NCBI RefSeq assembly: GCF_000504165.1
Contig: NZ_KI632507.1
Span: 186,286-250,285, forward strand
DNA: 64,000 bases
Source of the DNA: Bacillus sp. FJAT-14578
Lineage (GTDB): Bacteria > Bacillota > Bacilli > Bacillales > Bacillaceae_H
Direction: 5' to 3'
Notes under the pieces: generated by a model
What the model saw: only the letters and a program-made list of their open reading frames with translations
Database searches by the model: none
Told to the model about the DNA's origin: nothing
Shown here: positions 34,115 through 43,219 of the stretch, piece by piece
Layout: every line of letters begins with the position of its first letter
Numbering within the stretch: the stretch's first letter is position 1
Made by a program: the position numbers and the translations under genes

Positions 34115-34312
34115 ATGGAAAGGAATTTGCTTAATACATCACCACAACCTGAAGTAAACGTCATGGATTCTCAATGGGCTGAAATGGTGTTAAACAAAGC
34201 GCTTCGCGATTTCCGAAAAGAACAAATCCAAAAAGAGATTGACCAGTCGTTACAGAATCGAAACAAAGAAGAGTTCCTGCGATTAACAGAGCAATTGAAG
34301 AATATTTCTTAA
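34115..34312 (+). CDS. Small IDEAL-domain-like protein
   Basis: A 65-residue protein whose C-terminal 40 residues (LRDFRKEQIQKEIDQSLQNR through LTEQLKNI) resemble the IDEAL domain of Bacillales, a helical motif named for its I-D-x-A-L core; here IDQSL stands at that place. AAGGAG lies upstream. Function unknown; IDEAL domains occur in YpiB and ComK-related contexts. Confidence 0.5.
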   Translation: MERNLLNTSPQPEVNVMDSQWAEMVLNKALRDFRKEQIQKEIDQSLQNRNKEEFLRLTEQLKNIS

Positions 34313-34384
34313 AACTGTTGTATATATAACGAGATGATTTTGAGATAAAATGAACTTAACATAATGATCATTATCAGCTAACAA

Positions 34385-34420
34385 GAGGTTGGGTGTCTAA
34401 AAGGTACCCAACCTCGTTTT
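34385..34420 (+). terminator. Terminator after the IDEAL-like gene
   Basis: GAGGTTGGGT (34385-34394) pairs with ACCCAACCTC (34406-34415), followed by GTTTTATT. Confidence 0.85.
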
Positions 34421-34450
34421 ATTGACATCAATTAATGGTTTCAAAATGAA

Positions 34451-34486
34451 AAAACGCTAAGAAAGCAAAGGCTTCCTTAGCGTTTT
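34451..34486 (-). terminator. HU gene terminator
   Basis: AAAACGCTAAG (34451-34461) pairs with CTTAGCGTTTT (34476-34486); T-rich on both strands, so it may act bidirectionally between the convergent genes. Confidence 0.85.
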
Positions 34487-34499
34487 TTTGGTTGGTTAC

Positions 34500-34772
34500 T
34501 TATTTGACAGCTTCTTTTAGTTCTTTACCTGGTTTAAAAGCAGGAGCTTTAGTAGCAGGGATTTGCATTTCCTCGCCTGTTTGTGGGTTACGGCCTGTTC
34601 GGGCTGCACGTTCACGCACTTCAAACGTTCCAAACCCGATTAACTGGATTTTCTCTTCCTTAGCAAGCGTAGTAGAGATGGTTTCAAACAACACATCCAC
34701 AGCTTTTGCGGCATCTTTTTTGCTTAACTCAGCTCTCTCAGCTACAGCATTCACTAATTCTGTTTTATTCAT
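34500..34772 (-). CDS. DNA-binding protein HU
   Basis: A 90-residue HU protein: MNKTELVNAVAERAELSKKD, the GFGTFEVRERAARTGRNPQTG beta-arm start (key residues R-x-x-R-x-G-R-N-P-x-T-G) and C-terminal FKPGKELKEAVK. The start is ATG 34772 with GAGGTG upstream, which gives the exact family length; a longer in-frame extension is not used. It bends and packages DNA. This is probably an additional HU copy, since B. subtilis has its HU gene elsewhere. Confidence 0.95.
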   Translation of the reverse strand: MNKTELVNAVAERAELSKKDAAKAVDVLFETISTTLAKEEKIQLIGFGTFEVRERAARTGRNPQTGEEMQIPATKAPAFKPGKELKEAVK

Positions 34773-34889
34773 CTTCAAGCACCTCGTCCTTTTATTTGTA
34801 GATAGTATGTAGAGATGATAGCATAACACATCCATTAGAAGGTTTTCCAGTTTGACAGATTAATATACATCTATTCTAAAAGAAATAGG

Positions 34890-35109
34890 AATGTTAATTT
34901 TGCAACGACGATATTTGACACGGATCTTCTTGCAGAAATAGGGATAGAACTGGATATCATAAATGGGAAATCAAAAAGAATGTATGGAGTCGGTGGATAT
35001 TAGAGAGCTCTGTTATGAATAAGATGTAAAAAATATAGAGATTGATGGACAAAAGTTAGATTCATTTTTGCTTCAATATGCAGTAAATAGAGAAGGGGCT
35101 TATAAATGA
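34890..35109 (+). pseudogene. Retropepsin-like aspartyl protease remnant
   Basis: Joined frames read FATTIFDTDLLAEIGIELDI, then KRMYGVGGY, a stop, and DVKNIEIDGQKLDSFLLQY. The order (D-T-x-x... L-G-I... GVGG ... I-D-G-x-x) is that of clan AA bacterial aspartyl proteases, but in-frame stops and a frameshift break it. Confidence 0.55.
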
Positions 35110-35633
35110 AAAAATGGCTTATTTTACTTTGTTTGTGTTTCCTGGCTTTGAGCATACCAGGTTCGCCTGTCAAAGCGGAGTCGTCGGTAAACGTAGGCAT
35201 GTTTAAAAAGTGGAAATTGGATGAGAATAATAATTATCTTTATTTTGTATCTGAGGAAAATGAATTGATTTTGATTAACACGGATAGTATGGTAATTGAT
35301 TTACGATTAAAGCTGGAAGACATCGTTTATGATATGGAAGTTTACAACGGGTTTTTATACGTTGCAGCAGGAGTAGAGGTAAAGAAAATTGAGCTTTCGA
35401 CAAAAACAGTGATTGAAACGTGGCCGTTCCGTGCGTTTGACATAGCCATCGGGGAAAAAGCTCTTTTTTATGCCACAGGACAATCCTATTCAAGCTGGGA
35501 TCATGTTTATGCATATGAATTCAAATCAGGAAAACAAACGCAGCTCATCAGCAATCGGACAGGCTCAACCTTTATTAGCGAAAGGTATCACCAGCCGGCC
35601 ATAACGGTGGACCATGAAACCGATTTACTGTAA
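35106..35633 (+). pseudogene. Secreted protein, probably C-terminally truncated
   Basis: A clear signal peptide (MKKWLILLCLCFLALSIPG, cleavage after VKAES) is followed by about 150 residues of repeated beta-strand pattern (NYLYFVSEENELILINT, FLYVAAGVEVKKIELST) like blades of a beta-propeller. It stops at 35633 in what looks like the middle of a repeat, and the following DNA holds stops in all frames, so a longer propeller protein was probably cut. Function unknown. Confidence 0.5.
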
Positions 35634-35677
35634 ATCCGAGAATCATCGTAGTACATTGGGATAAGACCGGGAAAATA

Positions 35678-36013
35678 ATGAATGAAAGTGAAATAGGGAC
35701 ATTATTCTATGAAAATTATCTCCAGGATTACAAACTGGATAAAACAAATATGAATGAAACTTCCATTGAAAACTCTTTGGAACATGTGATTTCCAGACAT
35801 GCCAAAAAGCATTCTCTTAAATCGAAATCGGTTATGCCTGGAAATGATTTTGAAGTAACTTATGAAATCCGTGTCAAAGAGAATGACATGAGCTTTATGA
35901 ATAATATTTCAAGCATGGAAGGTGTTAGATCAGCAATTATGTTAAGCTATGATGCAATTTTACGGCTTAATCAAAGAGACAAGTGGTGTCCTGAACAAGG
36001 CGAGCAAAGTTGA
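35678..36013 (+). CDS. Hypothetical protein, possible C-terminal fragment
   Basis: A 111-residue frame. The end (VTYEIRVKENDMSF, then MEGVRSAIMLSYD) looks like the small alpha/beta regulatory tail found at the C terminus of some membrane proteins (a DUF4956-like pattern), but no membrane part precedes it. It may be the surviving end of a broken gene. Low certainty. Confidence 0.35.
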   Translation: MNESEIGTLFYENYLQDYKLDKTNMNETSIENSLEHVISRHAKKHSLKSKSVMPGNDFEVTYEIRVKENDMSFMNNISSMEGVRSAIMLSYDAILRLNQRDKWCPEQGEQS

Positions 36014-36277
36014 TACGATGCTCGCTCTATTTAATTATCTATTTATCCGTTACTTTAAGTACAATATATTTCATGTAACCATTGTGAAGAAAATATTAAT
36101 AGAACATTTCAGGTGAAAGGATTTTAAATTATTTGAATATTTTAATAGGGGTATATAATTTATAAAATGTAATAAAGAAATATAATTAAACACCTAAACA
36201 TAATGAGGAAATAACTATTTTTTTTTTGATATAATATAGTCAGGTAATCTGTGGAAAGAGATGCAGGAGGATCTGGA

Positions 36278-37261
36278 ATGAAGCCAAAAATTGAAGATGT
36301 AGCAAAATTAGCCGGTGTTTCACCAACAACGGTTTCCCGGGTTTTAAATAATCGTGGTTATATAAGCAATGAAACAAGGGAAAAAGTTCAAAAAGCAATG
36401 AATGATCTTAACTATTTTCCTAATGATGTTGCTCGTTCTTTATTTAATAAACGGTCGAACTTAATAGGCTTAATCTTGCCAACAACAACCAATCCGTTTT
36501 TTGGAGAACTTACTTTTCATTTGGAAAATATTTGTGCATCTCAAGGTTATAAAGTGTTGCTTTGTAACAGTTTAAATCAGATAGATAAAGAAGAAAAATA
36601 TTTAGAGATGTTATTGCGAAATCAGGTAGATGGAATTATAGTTGGAACACATAACCGAGGTATTTTAGATTATCACAAGCGAAATTTAGCGGTTGTTGCT
36701 ATTGACCGTTATCTATCGGAGACAATCCCTGTTGTAAGCTCCGATAACTATGAAGGTGGTAAAATAGCTACAGATTTGCTGCTTTCAAAAGGATGTAAAC
36801 GCATTATTTTAATTGATGGGGCTGGAGAATTAGAAACACCAGCAAGATTAAGAAGAAAAGCTTATGTAGATATGATGGAGAAGCATGGCAGAGTTCCTGC
36901 TATTTACGAAATCCCAGAAGTATTTGATCAAAAAAGCCAGCAAGAAGTCATTAGTAAAATATTTCAGGAATGCCCAGAAGTAGATGGTGTTTTTGCGACA
37001 AACGATTTATTTGCTGCTTCCTTTTTAAATGAAGCTAAAAGACACGGGAAAGATGTACCAAGTCAGATAAAGGTTGTTGGCTATGATGGAACGGAAACAG
37101 CTCAAACATTATTACCAGAATTAACAACCATTCAGCAGCCGATTGCCTCAATAGCTAAAGCAGCGATAGATATTTTATTGAAAGAAATTGAAGGTGAATT
37201 CTCTGATTTTTCACTTGAGACACGTCTGCCAGTAAAGTTAATAAAAGGAACGACCGCTTAA
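36278..37261 (+). CDS. scrR: LacI-family repressor of the sucrose operon
   Basis: A 327-residue LacI/GalR regulator: helix-turn-helix IEDVAKLAGVSPTTVSRVLNN at the N terminus, hinge helix NDVARSLFNKRSN, then a periplasmic-binding-like sugar domain. AGGAGG precedes ATG 36278; the ATG at 36251 lies upstream of that site and is rejected. Two operator-like palindromes overlap the promoter of the downstream sucrose genes, so it most likely represses them until sucrose or its phosphate is present. Confidence 0.88.
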   Translation: MKPKIEDVAKLAGVSPTTVSRVLNNRGYISNETREKVQKAMNDLNYFPNDVARSLFNKRSNLIGLILPTTTNPFFGELTFHLENICASQGYKVLLCNSLNQIDKEEKYLEMLLRNQVDGIIVGTHNRGILDYHKRNLAVVAIDRYLSETIPVVSSDNYEGGKIATDLLLSKGCKRIILIDGAGELETPARLRRKAYVDMMEKHGRVPAIYEIPEVFDQKSQQEVISKIFQECPEVDGVFATNDLFAASFLNEAKRHGKDVPSQIKVVGYDGTETAQTLLPELTTIQQPIASIAKAAIDILLKEIEGEFSDFSLETRLPVKLIKGTTA

Positions 37262-37262
37262 A

Positions 37263-37288
37263 AACATTGCTCATTGCAGTGTTTTTTA
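37263..37288 (+). terminator. LacI-type gene terminator
   Basis: AACATTGC and GCAGTGTT (one G-T pair) form a stem followed by a T-run. Confidence 0.7.
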
Positions 37289-37300
37289 TTTTTCGCTTAT

Positions 37301-37357
37301 GTCAATCGGTTGACATATGAAACCGGTTGACATACAATGATGTTGAAAGTGCTTTCA
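37301..37357 (+). promoter_or_regulatory. Sucrose operon promoter with two operators and a cre site
   Basis: -35 TTGACA (37310-37315) and -10 TACAAT (37333-37338) are 17 nt apart. The palindrome GTCAATCGGTTGAC (37301-37314) overlaps the -35, and TGAAACCGGTTGACA (37318-37332) fills the spacer; both fit LacI-family operators. TGAAAGTGCTTTCA (37344-37357) just downstream is a symmetric cre-like CcpA site. Layered repression by the local regulator and by carbon catabolite control is inferred. Confidence 0.8.
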
Positions 37358-37400
37358 ATAACTTTTATTCTTTTACAATTAAATTAAAGGGGATATTGGG

Positions 37401-38642
37401 ATGAAAGAATCAAAAAGTCTCTATTGGAAATTAAGTGCTTATTTTTTCTTTTTCTTTTTCACATGGTCATCTAGTTTTTCTTTATTTTCCATTTGGTTAG
37501 GACAAGAAATTAAATTAAGCGGGGCTGAAACAGGTATCATCTTTTCTGCAAACGCTATCTTTGCTTTATGTATGCAGCCCCTATATGGTTATATTTCTGA
37601 CAAAATAGGTTTAAAGAAAAATATCTTATTTTTTATCAGTATTTTGCTAGTATTTGTCGGACCATTTTATATTTATGTTTATGGACCGTTATTACAATAC
37701 AACGTAATATTGGGTGCAATCGTAGGAGGACTTTACTTAGGGACTGCCTTCCTGGCTGGGATCGGTGCAATCGAATCATATATTGAAAAAATCGGTCGTA
37801 AATATGACTTTGAATATGGAAAATCAAGAATGTGGGGTTCACTAGGTTGGGCTGCAGCTACTTTTTTTGCAGGACAACTATTTAATATCAATCCGAATAT
37901 CAACTTTTGGATTGCCTCTATTTCGGCGGTTGTTTTAGTTGCTATTATCATGTCTGTGAAGGTAGAAATAACAAATGATGACATGGAGAGAGCCGATTCC
38001 GTTACATTAAAGGATGTTGGTCAACTCTTTCTATTAAAAGATTTCTGGTTCTTGATGATGTATGTTGTTGGAGTATCCTGTATCTATAGCGTTTATGATC
38101 AACAATTCCCAGTTTACTATTCATCGTTATTCCCAAATGAAGCGATGGGAAATCAAGTGTTTGGCTATCTGAATTCATTCCAAGTATTTTTAGAGGCAGG
38201 AATGATGTTCCTTGCACCATTTGTCGTAAATAAGCTTGGTGCGAAGAATAGTTTGATCTTAGCAGGATTTTTAATGGCTTTCCGAATTATTGGATCAGGA
38301 CTTGTGGGCGGACCAATCGGAATTTCATCGATGAAATTAATTCACGCTTTAGAACTTCCAATTATGTTAATTGCAATCTTTAAATATTTAGCAGCGAATT
38401 TCGATACACGCCTCTCTTCTGTGTTGTATCTAGTCGGCTTCCAATTTGCATCTCAGGTTGGTGCATCCATTCTATCGCCGATTGCCGGAAAATTATATGA
38501 TAGTATCGGCTTTCGCCAGACTTACCTCATAATGGGTGTTACTGTACTATGCTTTACCGTTCTTTCAATCTTTACTCTATTAAATTCTAAAAAAAATAAA
38601 GGTACTAATCCAAATGCGGATGGATTAGAAAACGTTGTGTAG
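37401..38642 (+). CDS. Oligosaccharide:H+ symporter (LacY/CscB-type MFS)
   Basis: A 413-residue 12-helix protein of the oligosaccharide:H+ symporter family: it begins YWKLSAYFFFFFFTWSSSFSL, keeps the FGKSRMWGSLGWA-like loop motif (YGKSRMWGSLGWAA) and a C-terminal half with ILSPIAGKLYDSIGF. It takes up free sucrose, and the next gene would need sucrose or its phosphate; with no PTS gene nearby the hydrolase may act on free sucrose. Operon of three with scrB and the fructokinase. Confidence 0.88.
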   Translation: MKESKSLYWKLSAYFFFFFFTWSSSFSLFSIWLGQEIKLSGAETGIIFSANAIFALCMQPLYGYISDKIGLKKNILFFISILLVFVGPFYIYVYGPLLQYNVILGAIVGGLYLGTAFLAGIGAIESYIEKIGRKYDFEYGKSRMWGSLGWAAATFFAGQLFNINPNINFWIASISAVVLVAIIMSVKVEITNDDMERADSVTLKDVGQLFLLKDFWFLMMYVVGVSCIYSVYDQQFPVYYSSLFPNEAMGNQVFGYLNSFQVFLEAGMMFLAPFVVNKLGAKNSLILAGFLMAFRIIGSGLVGGPIGISSMKLIHALELPIMLIAIFKYLAANFDTRLSSVLYLVGFQFASQVGASILSPIAGKLYDSIGFRQTYLIMGVTVLCFTVLSIFTLLNSKKNKGTNPNADGLENVV

Positions 38643-38654
38643 GAGGATTTATAT

Positions 38655-40136
38655 ATGTTAACAGAAACTAGAATTCAACAAGCGGAAGAAGCTCTTCAGA
38701 AAACTAAGGGGAAAATGGATGATCGTTATCGATTAGGTTATCATATTATGGCTCCAGCAAACTGGATTAATGACCCTAATGGCTTAATACAGTATAAAGG
38801 GGAGTACCATGTATTTTATCAACATCACCCATATGATGAAAATTGGGGTCCGATGCACTGGGGACATGTAAAAAGCAAGGATCTGGTCCATTGGGAACAC
38901 TTGCCGATCGCCCTTGCTCCAACCGAAGCATATGAGAAAGATGGTTGTTTTTCCGGCAGCGCGGTTGATGATAACGGGGTACTAACATTAATTTATACAG
39001 GGAATATATTCGTTGACCGTGAAAAGGATATACTTGACCAGTCACAATGCATTGCAACAAGCACTGATGGGATTCACTTTACAAAGGAAACGGGAAATCC
39101 GGTTATCCCGAAACATCCAGAAGAAGGCTCCGGGCATTTCCGCGATCCAAAAGTGTGGAAACATGAGGATCACTGGTATATGGTTTTAGGCACTCGAAAA
39201 GAAGATATCGGAAAAGTGATTCTTTATAAATCAAAAGATTTAAGACAGTGGGAGTATCTTGGTGTTTTGGCTGAAAGCGACGGAACAGAAGGCTATATGT
39301 GGGAGTGCCCTGATTTCTTTGAAATTGGCGGGAAACATGTACTGTTATTTTCACCGCAGGGAATAGAAGAGAAAGACGAGAAATATCAAAACCTCTTCCA
39401 AACAGGTTATATTGTGGGAGATTTCAATTATAAGACACTCGAATTTTCGCGTGGTGAGTTTAAAGAGTTAGATTATGGGCATGATTTCTATGCGGTTCAA
39501 ACTTTTCTTGATGATCATGGCCGACGTATCGCCATCGGCTGGATGGATATGTGGGAGTCTCCAATGCCGACAAAAGAGCATGGCTGGGCTGGTGCTCTAA
39601 CACTTCCTCGTGAACTTTCCTTAACGCCTGACGGAAAAATGGCTATGAATCCTGTTATCGAATTGGAAAGGCTCCGTGAAAAATCCATTGACGTATCTAT
39701 TGATAAACTTGATAGTGAAAGCATTGATACAGGAATAAAAGAAGAATTACTTGAAATTAAGGTAGACTTTTCATTAAAAGATGTCACGGCGGATGAGTTT
39801 GGCTTAAAACTTAGATGTAATGAAGAGGGAACAGAGGAAACCGTTGTGGGGTTTGATGTTACATCTTCTAAATTATTTATTAATCGTGAAAAGTCGGGTA
39901 AGGGAGTAAATGGAGTTCGAAAAAGTAAAGTGGAACTAACAACTGATACGTTGTCACTGCATCTTTATTTAGATCGTTCATCCGTGGAAGTATTCGCTAA
40001 TGAAGGTCTTAATGTACTGACTAGTCGGATTTACCCGCAAACATCGAGTCTAGGTGTTCAGTTCTATGCCAAAAATGGAGCCGTTCAGATTAAGGATTTA
40101 AAAGTTTGGAAATTAAAAGATATCTGGAATATGTAA
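38655..40136 (+). CDS. scrB: Sucrose-6-phosphate hydrolase / sucrase (GH32)
   Basis: A 493-residue GH32 enzyme that cleaves sucrose or sucrose-6-P into glucose(-6-P) and fructose. Nucleophile Asp in WINDPNGLI, transition-state Asp in FRDPKVW and acid Glu in WECPDFF are all present, in order; the C-terminal beta-sandwich holds SSVEVFANEG. AGGAGG precedes ATG 38655, 12 nt behind the symporter. Confidence 0.94.
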   Translation: MLTETRIQQAEEALQKTKGKMDDRYRLGYHIMAPANWINDPNGLIQYKGEYHVFYQHHPYDENWGPMHWGHVKSKDLVHWEHLPIALAPTEAYEKDGCFSGSAVDDNGVLTLIYTGNIFVDREKDILDQSQCIATSTDGIHFTKETGNPVIPKHPEEGSGHFRDPKVWKHEDHWYMVLGTRKEDIGKVILYKSKDLRQWEYLGVLAESDGTEGYMWECPDFFEIGGKHVLLFSPQGIEEKDEKYQNLFQTGYIVGDFNYKTLEFSRGEFKELDYGHDFYAVQTFLDDHGRRIAIGWMDMWESPMPTKEHGWAGALTLPRELSLTPDGKMAMNPVIELERLREKSIDVSIDKLDSESIDTGIKEELLEIKVDFSLKDVTADEFGLKLRCNEEGTEETVVGFDVTSSKLFINREKSGKGVNGVRKSKVELTTDTLSLHLYLDRSSVEVFANEGLNVLTSRIYPQTSSLGVQFYAKNGAVQIKDLKVWKLKDIWNM

Positions 40137-40142
40137 ATCCAT

Positions 40143-40188
40143 ATAAGGCGTTGCCAATGTCCCTTACGGGTTCTTGTCAACGCCTTAT
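40143..40188 (+). terminator. Stem-loop between scrB and the fructokinase gene
   Basis: ATAAGGCGTTG (40143-40153) and CAACGCCTTAT (40178-40188) form a perfect 11-bp stem without a downstream T-run. It may lower read-through or stabilise the upstream mRNA. Confidence 0.6.
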
Positions 40189-40252
40189 TACGATAATTTT
40201 TGTAAGCTCATTAGCAGAAAAGCGTTGTTAAAGTATAAACGAGGTGGAACGT

Positions 40253-41224
40253 GTGGGAAAGTTATACTGTATTGGGGAAGCGTTAATTGATTTTATTGCA
40301 CTGCAAAAAGGAACGGACCTAAAGAATGTACCAACTTTTGAGAAGGTACCGGGTGGGGCTCCGGCAAATGTGGCCGCAGCTGTCGCTAAGTATGGAGGAA
40401 AGTCCTCTCTCATCACCAAGCTTAGTAACGACGCGTTTGGAGACTTTCTTATTGATATTCTAAAACAAAACGATGTGGAGGTAGACAAAATATCACGTAC
40501 AAATGAAGCTAATGCAGCCTTGGGTTTTGTTTCGATTAAAGAAGACGGGGAGCGTGATTTTTCCTTCTATCGTAACCCATCGGCTGATTTATTGTTAACA
40601 GAACATGAGATACAGTCAGGCTGGTTCTCGAAAGGAGATATTCTTCATTTTTGTTCAGTAGATTTAGTGGAAAGTCCTATGAAGTACGCTCATCGAAAAG
40701 CAATTGAAGCAGCAAAGTCACGTGGAGGCATTATTAGCTTTGATCCGAATATACGTCTATCTCTTTGGAATGATCCAACAGCATGTCGGGAGACGGTTCT
40801 CACATTCTTGCCGCTTGCCCATATTATTAAAGTCTCTGATGAAGAGTTAGAATTTATAACAGGTATTTCGGATGTAAATGAAGCGATCCAATCCCTATTT
40901 GTAGGAGATGTGATGGCTGTTGTATATACAAAAGGTTCAAAAGGAGCCGAATTATATACAAAAGAAGGGAACTATCAATCTTCAGGATTTAAAGTAACAG
41001 TTGCTGATACAACGGGGGCAGGAGATGCATTTATCGGAGGCTTTTTATACAAGTTACTTGAAAAGGATGTTCAAGTGGAAAGCTTGGTTCCATTCTTGAA
41101 TATACGTCATCAAGAAATTTTAGAGTTCGCGAATGCCAGCGGGGCCCTTACAGCATCTGTAAAAGGGGCTATACCGGCCATACCTGCCAAGAAACATATC
41201 TTAAACTTTTTAAGTACTAGATAA
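40253..41224 (+). CDS. Fructokinase (PfkB family)
   Basis: A 323-residue ribokinase-fold kinase: N-terminal YCIGEALIDF, VPGGAPANVAAAVAKYGG substrate motif and the catalytic DTTGAGDAFIGGF near residue 255. It phosphorylates the fructose released by the hydrolase. The start is GTG 40253 with GAGGTGG upstream; the GTG at 40244 overlaps the site. Last gene of the sucrose cluster. Confidence 0.9.
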   Translation: MGKLYCIGEALIDFIALQKGTDLKNVPTFEKVPGGAPANVAAAVAKYGGKSSLITKLSNDAFGDFLIDILKQNDVEVDKISRTNEANAALGFVSIKEDGERDFSFYRNPSADLLLTEHEIQSGWFSKGDILHFCSVDLVESPMKYAHRKAIEAAKSRGGIISFDPNIRLSLWNDPTACRETVLTFLPLAHIIKVSDEELEFITGISDVNEAIQSLFVGDVMAVVYTKGSKGAELYTKEGNYQSSGFKVTVADTTGAGDAFIGGFLYKLLEKDVQVESLVPFLNIRHQEILEFANASGALTASVKGAIPAIPAKKHILNFLSTR

Positions 41225-41230
41225 AGGAAA

Positions 41231-41420
41231 CTTCCATCAGTGAGGGGGCGTTCATCCCACTGATGATTAGTTAGGCCCGCACGATGCGGGTCACACAGAC
41301 GTTGCCGCAGGACGCGGCGATGTTAGTCTGTGTTCCTTTAAATGGGTTCTTATGGGCAGTGATCCCCCACCTAAGCCTTTTTGTTTTCTCTCATCTTTGA
41401 GGTGGGGGTCTTACTGCCCG
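41231..41420. ncRNA. Block of four consecutive hairpins (structured non-coding region)
   Basis: In 190 nt there are: CATCAGTG...CACTGATG (41236-41263); CCCGCA-CGA-TGCGGG (41276-41290); ACACAGAC...GTCTGTGT enclosing GCCGC-AGGAC-GCGGC (about 41293-41336); and GGGCAGT + CCCCCACCT paired with AGGTGGGGG + TACTGCCC (41353-41420). The G+C content is well above the surroundings. The last hairpin resembles the right-end hairpin of the tnpB element at 27299-27331. It may be a relic of an IS605-type end with its RNA, or a separate structured RNA. Confidence 0.5.
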
Positions 41421-41447
41421 TTAGAGCGGGATAAACTGAATTAACAT

Positions 41448-41755
41448 GTTTCTGATGCCAAAGCCTCAAGACAACAGTGGTAATCTTCCAAGTCTTGGAT
41501 GTACTGATGCTAATCAACTAAAAATATCTGTAAAATCAATAAACAAGTCCCAATAGGATAAACTTATTGGGAGGTATTCCGTTCGTAAAAATACAATTTG
41601 GTAAACACGACACATCCTTAGAGTCCATGAATCTAAGGATGTTTTGATTGCTGATATTAGGTATAATGGTAATTTATATGATCATGATCTTTACTTATTT
41701 TTTATTATATTTTTTAATATGTCCAAGTTTGATAGACTTTTTGCACGAGAACCCT
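41448..41755. mobile_element. Decayed IS6-derived element or non-autonomous derivative
   Basis: The left end (about 41450-41520: TTCTGATGCCAAAGCCTCAAGA, then AAGTCTTGGATGTACTGATGCTAAT) parallels the IS6 left end and its CTTGGACATACTGATACTA stretch. The right end (about 41718-41755: ATGTCCAAGTTTGATAG, then TTTTTGCACGAGAACC) is the reverse complement of the same left end. Both termini thus derive from one end of IS6, enclosing about 200 nt without transposase. CCGTTCGTAAAA at about 41579 repeats part of the palindrome at 31320. Confidence 0.5.
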
Positions 41756-41822
41756 TTAAATTTCTGTTTTTATTCAAAGAAATAGAAGCAAAAATTAATT
41801 GAATTTTACCCGGTATTTCGTT

Positions 41823-42620
41823 TTATTGTAAAGATAACATATGAACAATTGTCTTTAAAACCGCATCTTCCTCATTTGAACGTGTAATATAATTTGCAGC
41901 ATCCTTTATTTCCTGAACTGCATTTCGAACAGCAAAACTATAGGTACTGCAAGTCATGAGCTCTAAATCATTGTAACCATCTCCGAATGCCATGGTTTCT
42001 TCCGGTGTTACGTTCAATAAACGCTGTAAGTGTTCAACGGTCGTGCCTTTATGAACATTCGCATTCGCTATGTCAATCCAGGCTGCTTCAGATGCTACAA
42101 TATAAGCTGACTCAAAAAAACGGGATAATTTTTCCCTAGTTTCGAAACACCTAAGGGCTGGATCGTGAATGGTAATCTTGACGAAATCATCTGTTATTTT
42201 ATTGAAATCAGATACTTGCCTTACTTGAGCGTAGGATTTTCTGACAATAGCTGCTTCTTCTGAGGGTAAGTTGTCTTTTATAACCGCACCATTTCTAGTA
42301 CACGCAATAATCGTATGATCAAGACCCATTTCCTCAAGCAACTGGATAATTTCCAGTCCTAATTTATTACTTAGCAGAGATTCGTAAACAAATTCTCCAT
42401 TATGTTTGATTCGAGTTGCGCTATCTCCTAAAATCCATAAATCTTCAGCATCTTCACCGAATAACTCTTCAACACGCTCACACTGCTTGCCAGTAACAGG
42501 AGCAAAAATTACCCCTTTTTCTCCCATTAACTTTTTTACATCCTTGTACAGTTCCTTGTTAAAATCGCCACTATTATTCAAGAACGTTCCGTCCATATCA
42601 GTTAATACTAATTTAATCAT
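41823..42620 (-). CDS. Cof-type HAD phosphatase
   Basis: A 265-residue HAD hydrolase of the Cof/type IIB group. Nucleophile Asp in LVLTDMDGTFL, Lys in the central part, and the C-terminal FGDGYNDLELM motif with Mg-binding Asp residues. These enzymes dephosphorylate sugar phosphates or flavin/PLP phosphates. It is a single gene, reading toward the IS6-derived relic. Confidence 0.92.
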   Translation of the reverse strand: MIKLVLTDMDGTFLNNSGDFNKELYKDVKKLMGEKGVIFAPVTGKQCERVEELFGEDAEDLWILGDSATRIKHNGEFVYESLLSNKLGLEIIQLLEEMGLDHTIIACTRNGAVIKDNLPSEEAAIVRKSYAQVRQVSDFNKITDDFVKITIHDPALRCFETREKLSRFFESAYIVASEAAWIDIANANVHKGTTVEHLQRLLNVTPEETMAFGDGYNDLELMTCSTYSFAVRNAVQEIKDAANYITRSNEEDAVLKTIVHMLSLQ

Positions 42621-42861
42621 AAAATTCCCCCCGATGTAATTTCATTGTATATAACGACTATATACAAACTCTAACTAAATTAAGAAAAGCAGTAAATATT
42701 GTAAGAGCATTTAGATTTTAATTACATCTTTAGGCAGTTGTTACATAAATGTCACACTACGTTTTTTCGAGGTTGCGTATCTTTAACCTAGATATCTAGG
42801 CGTTGTTCAACAATATGGCCCTATTGTTGAGGGGAATTGTTTAAAGAACAGTGCATAATAT

Positions 42862-42980
42862 TTTGTTCTGGTTGTAACAAAAACGAACCATTATATTACA
42901 CAGAAAAAACTTTGAATTCTATGAAATTCAAGACTTTTTGCTTGCTAAGATTAGCTGTTATGTAAAGTAGATCTATTAGT
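42862..42980. repeat. Dispersed repeat with res-like half site (copy 1)
   Basis: The stretch TTTGTTCTGGTTGTAACA and following AAAACGAAC repeats the DNA at 31542-31567 beside the resolvase. It continues with TTATATTACAC and a GAATT...AATTC hairpin (TATGAAATTCAAG) that recur at 49914-50020. It is absent from other gaps examined. Confidence 0.6.
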
Positions 42981-43014
42981 AGTATTCTGGGTTGAGGGTT
43001 TCATGATTGGTAGA

Positions 43015-43028
43015 TTTTTGCACCAGAA
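43015..43028. repeat. Solitary IS6-type inverted end
   Basis: TTTTTGCACCAGAA matches the right terminal repeat of the IS6 copies (TTTGCACCAGAACC) at 11-12 positions. No left end or transposase accompanies it. Confidence 0.55.
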
Positions 43029-43219
43029 AACGAACTTATTTCTAAGTCCGTTTTTTTTTAAATTCTATAACAGTTCAAAATTATTAAAAAAATATTTACA
43101 TTGTTACATGGCGGTGGTAATATGTCACTAAAGGTAGTAATAAATTTTACTTTTATTTATAAAAGAGTTATTTTTACTACATAGTTGTTTGATTTTTTTT
43201 TTTTTTTTAGACCTTTTTG

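Noticed and set aside
36014..36277. Small gene before the LacI-type regulator
   Set aside because: Only AT-rich DNA with promoter-like TATAAT sequences; no frame with a ribosome binding site.
43190..43209. T17 homopolymer as a terminator
   Set aside because: No stem of suitable strength precedes it; it is more likely an AT tract in the promoter region of the next gene.
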